A stretch of DNA of 64,000 nucleotides. Origin: Sinomonas susongensis. GTDB taxonomy: Bacteria > Actinomycetota > Actinomycetes > Actinomycetales > Micrococcaceae. The notes beneath the pieces were generated by a model, which saw only the letters and a list, made by a program, of their open reading frames with translations, ran no database searches and had not been told where the DNA came from. The DNA lies in the NCBI RefSeq assembly GCF_005877005.1, contig NZ_SSNH01000006.1, forward strand, positions 186,001 through 250,000, given 5' to 3'. Shown in pieces: positions 8,010-16,292 of the stretch (position 1 is its first letter; every line of letters starts with the position of its first letter). The position numbers were made by a program, and so were the translations under genes.

Positions 8010-9289
8010 GTGGGAAGCGGGAAGGCGAGCCGCCATTTAGGGTCGGCGCCGCCGTCGTCGACGTCTACCCGCCTCCGGGGACGAGGATGGCGGGCTTCGC
8101 AGCCCGGACTGACCCCAGTACGGGAGTCCACGATCCGGTGAGCGTCCGAGCATTGGCGGTAGACGAGACTTGCTTGATCACGGTTGATGCCTGCGGGCTC
8201 CACGAGATGACGTGCCACCAGATCGCGAGCGCGTTGCCGGTTCCCACCGGGAACGTGGCCGTCACGGCGACCCACACCCACGCTGGCCCCTGCATCATGC
8301 CCGGGCGGCTGGGAGGCCACGACGAGAAGGTGCTCGACCAAGTTGTTGCCGCCGCTGTCAGGGCTGCCGAGGAAGCGATCACCCGTCAGGAACCCGCCGA
8401 GCTCTTCTACCGGGAGGCCACCGGCATAGGCGTCGCTTCCAACCGCCGTCATGTGGAGCGGACCATCGACCCCGCTGCCCAGCTGGCTTCCTTTCGCAGG
8501 CCGGGCGGCCGGGTCATAGCGTGGGTCCTGCTCTACCCCTGCCATCCGGTCGTCGTCGGGCCCTCGAACCGTCTGATCAGCGGTGACTATCCCGCCTTCG
8601 CCCGGAACTCGCTCGAGGCAGGTGCCCCTGGTTCTACCGCATTCTTCCTGCCGGGAGCAGCCGGAGACGTCAACACCGGCCATTCCGCGGAGGCGTCCTA
8701 CAGCCTCGGAGGAGGATCGGGACGGACCATGGAGGAGGCCAGACGAATCGGCGAGCTTATCGCGCAGAGGGTTCTCGGCGAGCCGGCGCAAAAGATGAGG
8801 CCGCTCCCGGAGCGTTCTCCTACGAGTGTTCGGAAACAGAGTGTGAGCCTCCGAATGGAACCCCTCGACAGCTGTGGACCGAGGGAACTGGCGGCCAAAT
8901 GGTTGGCTGAGGCCGACTCCGCGGATCCGGGCCGCCGAGCCCTCCTCAGGACATGGATCAACTGGGCCGAAGGGTGCACAGCGACCGACGAGCTGATGTG
9001 GCTCGCGCCTGTGAGCGTCATCAGATGGGGGTCACTCACAATCGTCGCTCTGCCCGGTGAGCCCTTTCTCGAAACGGCAGACGCCGCAGCAGCCGGGATT
9101 GGCGGTACGGTGATGGTCACGGGGTACACGAATGGGTGCCCGGGGTACCTCCCCCCACAGGATGAATACGAATTCGGAGGCTACGAAGTCATCGATGCAC
9201 ACCGTTACTACGGCATGCCGGCGCCGTTCGCCCGCGGGAGTGCGGAAGAACTGGTGCGCGCAGCCGTCAGATTAGCCAGCCACCAGTGA
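8006..9289 (+). CDS. neutral/alkaline ceramidase N-terminal-domain-like hydrolase
   Basis: A 427-residue protein resembling the catalytic N-terminal domain of neutral/alkaline non-lysosomal ceramidases, which are zinc amidases. VTATHTHAGP (H90, H92) is the signature metal-binding segment; YPCHPVVVGP and FLPGAAGDVNTG are further conserved blocks. Unlike true ceramidases it has no obvious signal peptide and no C-terminal Ig-like domain, so it is probably cytosolic. Its place between nagA and the regulator, overlapping both, implies a role in the same pathway, perhaps hydrolysing an N-acyl bond. The reaction is unknown. Confidence 0.75.
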   Translation: MSGKREGEPPFRVGAAVVDVYPPPGTRMAGFAARTDPSTGVHDPVSVRALAVDETCLITVDACGLHEMTCHQIASALPVPTGNVAVTATHTHAGPCIMPGRLGGHDEKVLDQVVAAAVRAAEEAITRQEPAELFYREATGIGVASNRRHVERTIDPAAQLASFRRPGGRVIAWVLLYPCHPVVVGPSNRLISGDYPAFARNSLEAGAPGSTAFFLPGAAGDVNTGHSAEASYSLGGGSGRTMEEARRIGELIAQRVLGEPAQKMRPLPERSPTSVRKQSVSLRMEPLDSCGPRELAAKWLAEADSADPGRRALLRTWINWAEGCTATDELMWLAPVSVIRWGSLTIVALPGEPFLETADAAAAGIGGTVMVTGYTNGCPGYLPPQDEYEFGGYEVIDAHRYYGMPAPFARGSAEELVRAAVRLASHQ

Positions 9290-10275
9290 TTCCACGGCCG
9301 ACCATCACCCAGCTTGCGGCGCAGCTCGGCGTTTCCCCGTCGACAGTCTCGCGCGCCTTTACCCGCCCTGACCTCCTTCGCACCGACACGGTGGACAGGG
9401 TGCTCGCGGCCGCCCAAGCCGTTGGCTACGTTCCCAACAACCATGCCAGAGCACTCTCGACGGGCAAAGCCGGAGCCATCGGGCTCATCGTCCCCGATAT
9501 CGCGAATCCCTTTTTCCCGCCGCTCATCCGCGCGGCTCAGAATCACGCGACCGCCGCCGGCCTGGCCGTCTTCCTTGCGGACAGTGACGAGAACCCGGAC
9601 CGCGAGGAACGGCTGATCATCGCCATGGCACCGCAGGTCGAGGGGCTCCTCGTCGTGTCCTCGAGGCTTCCCTCGTCGCGTCTCCGTGATCTGTCGGGGC
9701 GCTATCGACTCGCGTTGGTTAATCGGGATGTAGGCGGGACATTCAGAGTCTTGCTCGACGCAACGAGTGCCATTCACGCCGCACTGTCCCACCTGGCGGG
9801 TCTGGGGCACACCCGGATCGCGTATGTGGGAGGCCCGGAGCGTTCCTGGTCGAACCGCCAGCGTCGAGCGGCTGTGGAGAAGCGATCTCGGGAACTGGGC
9901 CTGCACTTCATGTCCTACAGCGCTGGTCCCGGGACGTACGAGGCAGCCAAGGCCCTCAGTAGGACCGTGGTAGGCAACGGGGCGACGGCAGTCATCGCCT
10001 TCGACGACGTTCTGGCCCACGGTCTCATGGGAGGCTTCGCGGAAGAGAAGGTGGATGTTCCCGGGGATGTCAGCATCATCGGGTGCGACGATGCCCTCGC
10101 GACGACCACTTTCCCTCCTCTTTCCACCATCTCGTTCAGGGTCGACGAAGCAGCCGCCGAGGCTGTCCACGCCTTGACCGCGCACTCGAGCCCGGGGACC
10201 CTCCCCGCCACCAGGGTGGCTTTCGAGGGAAGCCTCGTGTTGAGGGGAACCACTTCAACACCTAGACGGGACTAA
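9286..10275 (+). CDS. LacI-family transcriptional regulator
   Basis: A 329-residue LacI/GalR repressor. The N-terminal helix-turn-helix is TITQLAAQLGVSPSTVSRAF (residues 6-25), followed by the hinge helix near NNHARALSTG and a periplasmic-binding-protein-like effector domain starting GAIGLIVPDIANPFF. The GTG start overlaps the hydrolase stop (GTGA), placing it last in the operon. It probably binds the palindrome at 2414-2427 and is relieved by an amino sugar or its phosphate; the effector is inferred only. Confidence 0.92.
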   Translation: MIPRPTITQLAAQLGVSPSTVSRAFTRPDLLRTDTVDRVLAAAQAVGYVPNNHARALSTGKAGAIGLIVPDIANPFFPPLIRAAQNHATAAGLAVFLADSDENPDREERLIIAMAPQVEGLLVVSSRLPSSRLRDLSGRYRLALVNRDVGGTFRVLLDATSAIHAALSHLAGLGHTRIAYVGGPERSWSNRQRRAAVEKRSRELGLHFMSYSAGPGTYEAAKALSRTVVGNGATAVIAFDDVLAHGLMGGFAEEKVDVPGDVSIIGCDDALATTTFPPLSTISFRVDEAAAEAVHALTAHSSPGTLPATRVAFEGSLVLRGTTSTPRRD

Positions 10276-10288
10276 TTCGGTTCCCCTC
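10242..10288 (+). terminator. possible terminator hairpin after the lacI-type gene
   Basis: Ten-base inverted repeat GAGGGGAACC (10242-10251) and GGTTCCCCTC (10279-10288) flanks the end of the regulator gene. The 27-nt loop is long and no T-run follows, so factor-independent termination is uncertain. Confidence 0.25.
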
Positions 10289-10353
10289 GTGGTTCACGCT
10301 TGAGGACGCTGGCCATTCGTGCCACTCACCCCTTCACAGAAGAGACGGAACAC

Positions 10354-11799
10354 ATGACGAACAAACACGCCGAAGGAGTGGGTTTCCGCTCCGAGCGTGG
10401 CCCCATCCTGATCGCACTGATGCTCACGACCGCTCTGGTCGCCATCGATTCGACGATTGTCGCGACCGCGGTCCCGTCCATCGTCCGCGACGTGGGCGGG
10501 TTCTCGTCCTTCCCGTGGCTCTTCTCCGGCTACCTGCTCGCGCAGGCCGTCTCGGTGCCTGTCTACGCGAAGCTCTCCGACATGGTCGGCCGCAAGCCGA
10601 TCGTCCTTGCCGGCATCGGCCTCTTCCTCCTCGGCTCGATCCTCTGCGGCATCGCCGTCAGCATGCCGGCGCTCATCGCGTTCCGGGTCCTCCAGGGCCT
10701 CGGCGCCGGAGCCGTCCAGCCCATGGCGATCACGATCGCGGGCGACATCTACTCCCTCGCCGAGCGTGCGAAGGTCCAGGGCTACCTCGCGAGCGTGTGG
10801 GCCATCTCGTCCGTCGTCGGGCCGACGCTCGGCGGCGTGTTCTCGTCGCTCGGCATCTGGCGCGGGATCTTCCTCATCAACGTCCCGCTCTGCCTGCTTG
10901 CCGGCTGGATGCTCATCCGCACGTTCCACGAAAACGTCGAACGTGCCCGGCACCGCATTGACTACCTCGGGTCCGCGCTCCTCACCGGGGCCATGACGCT
11001 CATCATCCTCGGTGCTCTCGAGGGCGGGCAGGCCTGGGGCTGGAACTCGCCCCTCGGCATCGGTGTCTTCGTGATCGGCGCGGTGCTGCTCGTCATCTTC
11101 GTGTTCGTCGAGCGGCGCGCTGCCGAGCCGGTCCTGCCGATGTGGGTTGTCTCGCGCAGGCTCCTGCTCACCACGACGCTCGTCTCCTTCGGCGTCGGCG
11201 CCATCATCCTCGGTCTCACGTCGTATGTGCCCACGTTCCTCGAAGGTTCCCTCTCGGTCTCGCCGGTGCTCGCGGGCCTTGCCCTCGCCGCGTTGACGAT
11301 CGGCTGGCCCATCAGCGCGTCCCAGTCCGGGAAGCTCTATCTCCGGATCGGATTCCGCAACACGGCCCTCATCGGGATCGTGATCTCGGTGGCCGGCGCG
11401 GCGGTCCTGGCCCTGACCGCTCAGGCACCGACCGTCCTGCTCGTTGCGGTGAGCTGCTTCGTCGTCGGCCTGGGCCTGGGCCTCGTTGCGACGCCGACCC
11501 TCATCGCCGCCCAGTCGAGCGTGGAATGGAACGAGCGCGGCGTCGTCACCGGCACCAACATGTTCGCGCGCTCGATCGGCAGCTCCCTCGGCGTCGCGGT
11601 GTTCGGTGCGGTTGCGAACGCGATCTACGCGGCCACGCCGGGCGGCAGCTCGAACCCCCACACGATCATCTCGGCGTCGGACACGGTGTTCTTCGCAGTC
11701 CTGATCTGCACCCTGCTCACGGTTGCCGCCGTCGTCGGGATGCCGCGCACGGAGCGTGAGGTCCCCGCGCCGGCACAGCGCGCGGCCGCCTCGTCCTGA
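10354..11799 (+). CDS. MFS transporter, DHA2 (EmrB/QacA) family
   Basis: A 481-residue, 14-TM-type major facilitator. TALVAIDSTIVATAVPSI is the classical DHA2 first-helix motif (antiporter motif region), and KLSDMVGRKP is motif A between helices two and three. The start at ATG 10354 follows GACGGA; an in-frame upstream ATG-less extension to 10300 lacks a ribosome binding site. Likely proton-driven efflux of small hydrophobic compounds. It converges on the IclR gene with only 7 nt between stops, so it has no obvious pathway partner. Confidence 0.87.
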   Translation: MTNKHAEGVGFRSERGPILIALMLTTALVAIDSTIVATAVPSIVRDVGGFSSFPWLFSGYLLAQAVSVPVYAKLSDMVGRKPIVLAGIGLFLLGSILCGIAVSMPALIAFRVLQGLGAGAVQPMAITIAGDIYSLAERAKVQGYLASVWAISSVVGPTLGGVFSSLGIWRGIFLINVPLCLLAGWMLIRTFHENVERARHRIDYLGSALLTGAMTLIILGALEGGQAWGWNSPLGIGVFVIGAVLLVIFVFVERRAAEPVLPMWVVSRRLLLTTTLVSFGVGAIILGLTSYVPTFLEGSLSVSPVLAGLALAALTIGWPISASQSGKLYLRIGFRNTALIGIVISVAGAAVLALTAQAPTVLLVAVSCFVVGLGLGLVATPTLIAAQSSVEWNERGVVTGTNMFARSIGSSLGVAVFGAVANAIYAATPGGSSNPHTIISASDTVFFAVLICTLLTVAAVVGMPRTEREVPAPAQRAAASS

Positions 11800-11806
11800 A
11801 CCGCCT

Positions 11807-12610
11807 CTAGAACCGGGTCCCCGGGCTCCCTGCCGAGCCGCCGAGCCGCCGCGTCACCTCGGCGGCGGTGACGGCGCAGGCCTTCCCGAGTTCCGTGACC
11901 TGTTCGGGGGAGATGCGGAAGCGCGGGGCGGAGATGAGCACCGCGGCGACGACGTCTCCGCGGTGGTCGTGGACGGGAGCGGCGACGCCGACCTCTTCGT
12001 CGGACGTCTCGCCGTAGTTGACTGCGTATCCGCGCTCCGAGACTTCGGCGAGGCGCCGCCTGTAGGCCTCGAACTCGTCGTCGTCCGGGGCGCCTGGGCT
12101 TCCGTGGGCGAGGATCTCGCGCACGCGCTCTGGTGGCTCGCTCGCGAGGAAGACCTGGACGGAGGCCGAGAGCGTGGTCGCGTAGCGCGTGCCGAGGGTC
12201 GTGGTGTGCTTGACCTGGTGGCGGCTCGGGATCTGCTCGACCGAAACCGCCTCGCTCCCGTTCCAGAGGAGGAGGGCGCTCGTCTCGCCGGTCTGCTCGG
12301 CAAGCTCGCGCAGCGCTGGGTAGGCCACGCGGCGCTCGTCGAGGTCCGCGAGGAGCGGCCCGGCGATGCCGATGACGCCGAGTCCGAGCCGGAAACGGCG
12401 GGTCGGCTCGTCACGCTCGACGAGTCCCTCCGACTCGAGGATCGCGAGGATGCGCGACACCGAGCTCTTGTGGAGGCCCACCCGCACTGCGATGTCCGTG
12501 ACGCCGAGCAGCGGTTCGTCCACGCTGAAGCACCGCAGGACCGCAACGGCGTTCGAGATGGGGGAGGCTCCGCGGGGCTCCGCCTGCTCCCCGTTCCCGT
12601 TCTGAGTCAT
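11807..12610 (-). CDS. IclR-family transcriptional regulator
   Basis: A 267-residue IclR regulator. The N-terminal winged HTH runs from about residue 18 (NAVAVLRCFS) through VTDIAVRVGLHKSSVSRILA; the C-terminal effector domain includes TSALLLWNG and GYAVNYGETSDEEVGVAAPV. Start ATG at 12610 is preceded by AAGGTGG with good spacing. It lies downstream of creatinase on the same strand, behind a strong hairpin. It is the best candidate to bind the paired TGCAAC-N3-GTTGCA operators at 15424-15505 in front of the transporter/creatinase genes, with creatine or creatinine as plausible effector; this is inference. Confidence 0.9.
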   Translation of the reverse strand: MTQNGNGEQAEPRGASPISNAVAVLRCFSVDEPLLGVTDIAVRVGLHKSSVSRILAILESEGLVERDEPTRRFRLGLGVIGIAGPLLADLDERRVAYPALRELAEQTGETSALLLWNGSEAVSVEQIPSRHQVKHTTTLGTRYATTLSASVQVFLASEPPERVREILAHGSPGAPDDDEFEAYRRRLAEVSERGYAVNYGETSDEEVGVAAPVHDHRGDVVAAVLISAPRFRISPEQVTELGKACAVTAAEVTRRLGGSAGSPGTRF

Positions 12611-12651
12611 GAATTCCACCTTAGGGGCGCCCTTCGCCAAAACGGACGACG

Positions 12652-12688
12652 GCGGCGCGGCGCCATGGGTGTCATGGCGCCGCGCCGC
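12652..12688 (-). terminator. strong hairpin between creatinase and iclR-type gene
   Basis: A perfect 16-bp stem: GCGGCGCGGCGCCATG (12652-12667) and CATGGCGCCGCGCCGC (12673-12688), 5-nt loop. On the minus strand it follows the creatinase stop by about 20 nt, and GTTTTGG lies 8 nt past the stem. It likely ends the creatinase transcript or attenuates read-through into the regulator. Confidence 0.65.
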
Positions 12689-12708
12689 TGCAGCCGGCAA
12701 GCGGCCTG

Positions 12709-13965
12709 TCAGGCCTCGATGATGTTGTTCTCGGGCCCGAAGCCGAACTTCGTGATGTTCTCGGCCCCGTCCTCGCCGACCACGAGGATGTCGTGCTCGC
12801 GGTACCCGCCCGCCCCCGGCTGGCCCTCGGCCACCGTGATCATGGGTTCCATGGAGACCACCATGCCCGGCTCGAGCACCGTGTCGATGTCCTCGCGCAG
12901 CTCGAGGCCCGCCTCGCGCCCGTAGTAGTGCGAGAGGACGCCGAACGAGTGGCCGTAGCCGAACGTGCGGTTCGGGAGCAGGCCGTAGCCGATGTAGATC
13001 TCGTTGAGCTCGGCTGCGATGTCCTTGCAGACAGCGCCCGGCTTGATGAGCTCGAGACCGCGGCGGTGCACCTCGACGTTGATCTCCCACAGCTCCCGCG
13101 AGCGGGCGTCGGGCTCGCCGAGGAACATCGTGCGCTCGAGGGCGGTGTAGTAGCCGGAGGTCATGGGGAAGCAGTTGAGCGAGAGGATGTCGCCCTTCTG
13201 CAGCTTCCTGGTGGTGGCCCAGTTGTGGGCGCCGTCGGTGTTGATGCCGGATTGGAACCACACCCAGGTGTCGCGGATCTCGGAGTCGGGGAACGTGCGG
13301 GCGATCTCGTGCACCATCGCCTCCGTGCCGATGAGCGCGACCTCGTACTCGCTGATGCCCTCGCGGATCGCGGCCTTGATGGCCTCGCCCCCGAGGTCCC
13401 CGATGCGAGCGCCGTGCTTGATGACCTCGATCTCCTCGGCCGACTTGACCATGCGCTGCCGCATCGCGGCCTGGGAGACGTCCACCAGCGCCACGCCCGG
13501 GAAGGCGCCAGCGATGCGTTCGCGCTGGAGCTGCGGCACGGTGTCGTCCTCGATGCCGAGGCGCTTCGCGTTGATGCCCCGCTGGCGCAGGGCCTCCTGG
13601 AGCCCGAAGTAGTAGTTGTCGCGCCGCCAGTCCGTGTAGACGATGTTCTCGCCATAGCTCCGGCGCCACGGCATGCCAGCGTCGATGTTCGCGGTCACGG
13701 TCACCTGGTCGTCGGGCGTGACGACGAGCGCGTACGAGCGGCCGAAGTACGTGAAGAGGAAGTCGGAGTAGTACTTGATGCTCTGGTACGAGGTGAGGAC
13801 GACGGCGTCCAGCTCCTTCTCGGCCATGATCTGCCGGAGCCCCGCAAGGCGGCGCTCGAACTCGGCGTCCGAGAACGTGAGCGGCTGCTTCGTGCCGTTG
13901 TGGAGGACCTTGAGGCGCTCGAGCTCGGCGACCGAGGTGATGTTGGGGGTCGTGTCGATGGACAT
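12709..13965 (-). CDS. creatinase (creatine amidinohydrolase)
   Basis: Hydrolyses creatine to sarcosine and urea (EC 3.5.3.3). The 418-residue pita-bread-fold protein of the M24 family matches characterised Pseudomonas-type creatinases over the full length, with a 15-residue N-terminal offset. Active-site positions are present: H247 (TDGAHN; H232 in P. putida), E277 (TALERT; E262) and E373 (SMEPM; E358). The N-terminal FTYFGRSYALVVT and the C-terminal AENITKFGFGPENNI are typical. It is not a metal-dependent Xaa-Pro peptidase: the aspartate ligands are absent. Start ATG 13965 follows AAGGAGA. It shares its operon with the MHS transporter upstream. Known Pseudomonas homologues are called creatinase/creA. 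Confidence 0.94.
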   Translation of the reverse strand: MSIDTTPNITSVAELERLKVLHNGTKQPLTFSDAEFERRLAGLRQIMAEKELDAVVLTSYQSIKYYSDFLFTYFGRSYALVVTPDDQVTVTANIDAGMPWRRSYGENIVYTDWRRDNYYFGLQEALRQRGINAKRLGIEDDTVPQLQRERIAGAFPGVALVDVSQAAMRQRMVKSAEEIEVIKHGARIGDLGGEAIKAAIREGISEYEVALIGTEAMVHEIARTFPDSEIRDTWVWFQSGINTDGAHNWATTRKLQKGDILSLNCFPMTSGYYTALERTMFLGEPDARSRELWEINVEVHRRGLELIKPGAVCKDIAAELNEIYIGYGLLPNRTFGYGHSFGVLSHYYGREAGLELREDIDTVLEPGMVVSMEPMITVAEGQPGAGGYREHDILVVGEDGAENITKFGFGPENNIIEA

Positions 13966-14045
13966 GTGTCTCCTTGAGGAAGGGTGTGTGATGGAAGGGG
14001 TCGATGGTGCAGGGAAAGCAGGGGGAAGCAGCTGTGGTCCCGCCG

Positions 14046-15389
14046 CTACTGCGCGAGCGGCTTGCGGGACGTCTCCTTCGCGCAGAGCACGGCGGCCAGG
14101 GAGATGAGCGCGGCGGCCACGAGGTACCAGGCCGGGGCGAGCTTGGTGTGCAGGGCCCCGATGAGGAGCGTGGCCACGAACGGGGCGGTTCCGCCGAAGA
14201 GGGCATTCGCGAGGTTGAAGCTCACCGCGAAGCCCGAATAGCGGATCCGGGTCGGGAAGAGCTCGGCGAGGAAGCTCGGCAGCGTGCCGTCGTTGAGCGT
14301 GAGCATGCCGCCCAGGAAGATCTCGACGAGCAGGATCACGCCGAAGTTGCCCACGTCGAGGAGCATGAACGCGGGGACCGTGAGCAGGGTGAAAAGCACG
14401 GACGCCGTGATCAGGACTCGCTTCCGGCCGAAGCGGTCCGACGCGAGGCCCGTCAGGAAGATGAAGCCGATGTAGGTCACGAGCGCGATCGTCGTGGCTG
14501 CGAAGGACTCCGTCGCGCTGAAGCCGAGCTCGGTCGAGAGGTAGGTCGGCATGTACGAGAGGATCACGTAGAAGCCGACCGCGTTGAGCAGCACGGCTCC
14601 GACCGCGAGCACGAGCGAGGCCCAGTGCCGCGTGAACATGTCCTTGACAGGCGCATGGTCGACCTTGTCCTCTAGGGCGAGTTCGCGGAACACCGGGGTG
14701 TCCTCGAGCTTCGTCCGGATGTACCGCCCGATGAGCCCCATGGGTGCCGCGAGGAGGAACGGGAGGCGCCAGCCCCATTCGGCCATCTGCTGGGCGTTCA
14801 GGACGACGGAGAGCACGGCCGCGAGGAGTGAGCCGAGCAGGAGGCCCGCTGCCGTCGAGGCGGGGACGACCGCGGCGTACATGCCGCGGCGGTGGGCGGG
14901 GGCGTACTCGACGAGGAAGGCCGAGGCTCCCGCGTACTCTCCCGCTGCTGAGAAGCCCTGGATGACGCGGATGACAAGAAGGATGATGGGCGCCCCCATG
15001 CCGATGAGGCTGTACGAGGGGATGAGTGCGATGCAGAAGGTCGCGCCGCTCATGATCAGGATCGAGATCGACAGGGCTGTGCGGCGGCCGATCCGGTCGC
15101 CGATGTGCCCCCATACGAAGCCGCCGAGGGGGCGGACGAAGAACGAGATCGCGAAGACCGCGAACGTCGCGAGGAGGGCGGTCCGCTTGTCGGAGTCGGG
15201 GAAGAATGCTGCTGCGATCGTCGAGGCGAGGTAGCCGTAGACGGCGTAGTCGAACCATTCGACGAAGTTGCCGATGAAGCTGCCCCAGAGGACCCGGCGG
15301 CGCGCATCTTTGCTGAGGCCGGTCGGGAGCGGGGTCCTGCTGTCGGGGGAGGTGCTGGGTGCTGCAAGAGGGGAGTCGTCAGTGCTCAT
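14046..15389 (-). CDS. MHS-family MFS transporter (probable creatine/creatinine-related uptake)
   Basis: A 447-residue, 12-TM metabolite:H+ symporter of the ProP/KgtP-like MHS subgroup. GNFVEWFDYAVYGYLA in helix one and the loop GHIGDRIGRR (motif A) are diagnostic. ATG 15389 is preferred (GGTGG upstream); four more codons are possible. Because it is cotranscribed with creatinase behind a creatinine-island promoter, creatine, sarcosine or betaine-like compounds are plausible substrates; the sequence alone does not decide. The 80-nt gap to creatinase holds only that gene's ribosome binding site. Confidence 0.88.
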   Translation of the reverse strand: MSTDDSPLAAPSTSPDSRTPLPTGLSKDARRRVLWGSFIGNFVEWFDYAVYGYLASTIAAAFFPDSDKRTALLATFAVFAISFFVRPLGGFVWGHIGDRIGRRTALSISILIMSGATFCIALIPSYSLIGMGAPIILLVIRVIQGFSAAGEYAGASAFLVEYAPAHRRGMYAAVVPASTAAGLLLGSLLAAVLSVVLNAQQMAEWGWRLPFLLAAPMGLIGRYIRTKLEDTPVFRELALEDKVDHAPVKDMFTRHWASLVLAVGAVLLNAVGFYVILSYMPTYLSTELGFSATESFAATTIALVTYIGFIFLTGLASDRFGRKRVLITASVLFTLLTVPAFMLLDVGNFGVILLVEIFLGGMLTLNDGTLPSFLAELFPTRIRYSGFAVSFNLANALFGGTAPFVATLLIGALHTKLAPAWYLVAAALISLAAVLCAKETSRKPLAQ

Positions 15390-15423
15390 GGAAACCACCA
15401 AGGGGGATTCTGGGGTTGCTATG

Positions 15424-15505
15424 GATGCAACGCTGTTGCATCAGATTACGAGTGGTCCAGATCACGGTCAAGGGTTAATCTCGCTCAGTGCAACGTCGTT
15501 GCATC
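15424..15505 (-). promoter_or_regulatory. promoter flanked by two identical palindromic operators
   Basis: On the minus strand TTGACC (15466-15471), a 17-nt spacer and TAATCT (15443-15448) form a candidate promoter for the transporter/creatinase pair. TGCAAC-N3-GTTGCA occurs twice: at 15426-15440, directly downstream of the -10 box over the expected start site, and at 15489-15503, upstream of the -35 box. Centres are 63 bp apart, about six helical turns. The -35 box overlaps the creatininase stop codon. The two-site arrangement fits an IclR-family regulator that represses or loops. Confidence 0.7.
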
Positions 15506-16292
15506 TGGAGGGTTCCGGGAAAGCCCTGCCGATCGCCTCGGTGAGTGCCGCCGTCGTCCGCTCGAGCAGCAGGCGCCCCGCCTCCTTCGAGGCCCGCGCC
15601 GCCGAGGAGAGGCAGCCGGAGGCGGGGGTGAGTTCGCTGCGGACCGGCAGGACGTCGTAGCGCGGCAGCTCCGCCGGCGGGAGGTCCATGACGCGGCCTA
15701 GGTCCACGAGCTGCGGGCAGAGGTGGAGCATGAGCGACGTCTCGAGGACCCCGCCGTGTTCGACCTCCCACCCCGGGAAGCTCCCGGCGTAGACCTCGTC
15801 GAGAGTCGCGTCGTCCACGAAGTCCCAGTAGGAAACGAGCATCGCCTCGACGCCTGGGCCGCCTCCGGTCCGCAGGGACAGCTCCGTCGTCGCGAGCTCG
15901 ACCCCTTCGTAGAGGAACTGGTAGTTCTCGAAATGGCCGTTGAGGAAGACAACCCGCTCGGCCCCGTGCCGCGCGAACTCGAGGGTGAGGGAGCGGGCAA
16001 TGGCGATCATCGTGGTGGCGTCGAGGCTCGTCGTGCCGCCGAGGTGGTTGCCGCCGCCCGAGCGCTGCTGCGACTTGTACCCGTACACGATCGGAGCGGC
16101 CACGAGCGCTCCGAGGGCCTCCGCCAGCCGGCCGCTCACAGCACGGGCGAGCAGGACGTCCGTGGTGAGGGGGAGGTGCGGGCCATGCTGTTCGACGGAC
16201 CCCACGGGGACGATGACGAGCCGGCCGCCCGTCGCGAGGCGCTCGCGGTAGGTGAAGGCGTCGAGGTCCTCCATGAAGACGCTCGTGCTCAT
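15468..16292 (-). CDS. creatininase (creatinine amidohydrolase)
   Basis: Interconverts creatinine and creatine (EC 3.5.2.10). The 274-residue protein has the metal ligands at the same positions as P. putida creatininase: E34 and H36 (VEQHG), D45 (TTDVLL), H120 and E122 (NGHFEN). YGYKSQQRSGGGNH and SYWDFVDD are creatininase-specific, arguing against the related FAPy or mycofactocin MftE-type members. Start ATG 16292 overlaps the NCS1 permease stop (ATGA), so uptake and first hydrolysis are coupled. The 3' end contains one copy of the operator palindrome. Confidence 0.94.
   Translation of the reverse strand: MSTSVFMEDLDAFTYRERLATGGRLVIVPVGSVEQHGPHLPLTTDVLLARAVSGRLAEALGALVAAPIVYGYKSQQRSGGGNHLGGTTSLDATTMIAIARSLTLEFARHGAERVVFLNGHFENYQFLYEGVELATTELSLRTGGGPGVEAMLVSYWDFVDDATLDEVYAGSFPGWEVEHGGVLETSLMLHLCPQLVDLGRVMDLPPAELPRYDVLPVRSELTPASGCLSSAARASKEAGRLLLERTTAALTEAIGRAFPEPSRCNDVALSEINP

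Noticed and set aside
10294-11661. Long minus-strand frame opposite the DHA2 transporter
   Set aside because: Asp/Glu/Arg-rich antisense shadow of a clear membrane protein.
13966-15258. Upstream in-frame extension of creatinase across the MHS transporter
   Set aside because: The creatinase homology starts at 13965 after a good ribosome binding site; the extension is an out-of-frame reading of the transporter.
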